Assembly: GCA_030679805.1 (NCBI GenBank)
Contig: JAUXST010000163.1
Coordinates: 1-5,025 of the forward strand
Direction of reading: 5' to 3'
Length of the DNA stretch: 5,025 bases
DNA from: Reyranella sp.
Lineage (GTDB): Bacteria; Pseudomonadota; Alphaproteobacteria; Reyranellales; Reyranellaceae
Below, one piece after another: positions 4,911-5,025 of the stretch. Positions within the stretch are counted from its first letter, which is position 1. Each line of letters opens with the position of its first letter. Position numbers and translations under genes: made by a program. The notes under the pieces are model-generated. The model was not told the origin of the DNA and made no database searches. It saw nothing but the letters and a program-made list of their open reading frames with translations.

Positions 4911-5025
4911 GCGAGAGCGCCAGATCCTTGGGGCGCGGGAATCCGGCCTCGGGGCGCGGGAACCACACGTGCACCTGGCCCGTGCCGATCGAGTTCTCGT
5001 AGTCGCTCAACTGCACGCCGGGAAC
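4903..5025 (-). CDS. C-terminal end of an unrecognised protein (partial at right edge)
   Basis: Reading leftward from base 5025, an uninterrupted frame of 40 codons ends at TGA 4903-4905. The end of the product reads QLSDYENSIGTGQVHVWF, then two copies of a short FPRP motif (FPRPEAG, FPRPKDL), then ALSRD. The frame overlaps the GTG of the FAH-family gene by 8 bases (GTGACTGA), which suggests a coupled operon, and its codon use looks like that of its neighbours. I do not recognise the family. Pairing with an FAH-family gene hints at a catabolic cluster, but that is only inference from position. The start lies outside the window. Confidence 0.6.
   Translation of the reverse strand, partial: VPGVQLSDYENSIGTGQVHVWFPRPEAGFPRPKDLALSRD

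Overview
The window looks like a piece of a high-GC alphaproteobacterial chromosome, possibly Rhodospirillales-like, but the lineage cannot be fixed from sequence alone. The reasons are the strong G/C third-position bias, long antisense open frames, the rsmI-yraN-(SirB1/TPR)-gshB gene order typical of Alphaproteobacteria, and a membrane malate:quinone oxidoreductase next to a class II fumarase. No mobile element, RNA gene, CRISPR array or tRNA was seen. Coding density is very high, and the longest clear non-coding stretch is 66 bases.

Layout: the left edge holds the 3' end of mqo on the plus strand. A 66-base convergent intergenic region follows, with two overlapping hairpins that probably end the mqo transcript. 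Everything to the right is on the minus strand. In the direction of transcription (right to left) it runs: the end of an unrecognised gene, a 163-codon chimeric frame (FAH-family N-terminus joined to RsmI C-terminus), yraN, a SirB1/TPR-family gene, gshB, arfB and fumC. These genes overlap or are separated by at most 39 bases, so they could be one transcript. Five of the six visible minus-strand starts are read as GTG; only gshB starts with ATG.

Functions: fumC and mqo catalyse consecutive TCA-cycle steps (fumarate to malate to oxaloacetate) and converge tail to tail. gshB makes glutathione, arfB rescues stalled ribosomes, yraN is a conserved nuclease-fold protein of uncertain role, and rsmI would methylate 16S rRNA.

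The main anomaly is at about 4596-4619. The first ~105 codons of the chimeric frame are a fumarylacetoacetate-hydrolase-family N-terminus. The last ~60 are the C-terminus of RsmI, the gene expected just upstream of yraN. The join falls on a peptide (EGEIVIVI) plausible in both families, encoded by a short GATCAC tandem repeat. It is either a real deletion or rearrangement that beheaded rsmI, or an assembly chimera at a shared short word. The second seems somewhat more likely to me. If so, everything right of ~4619 comes from a different locus or genome.
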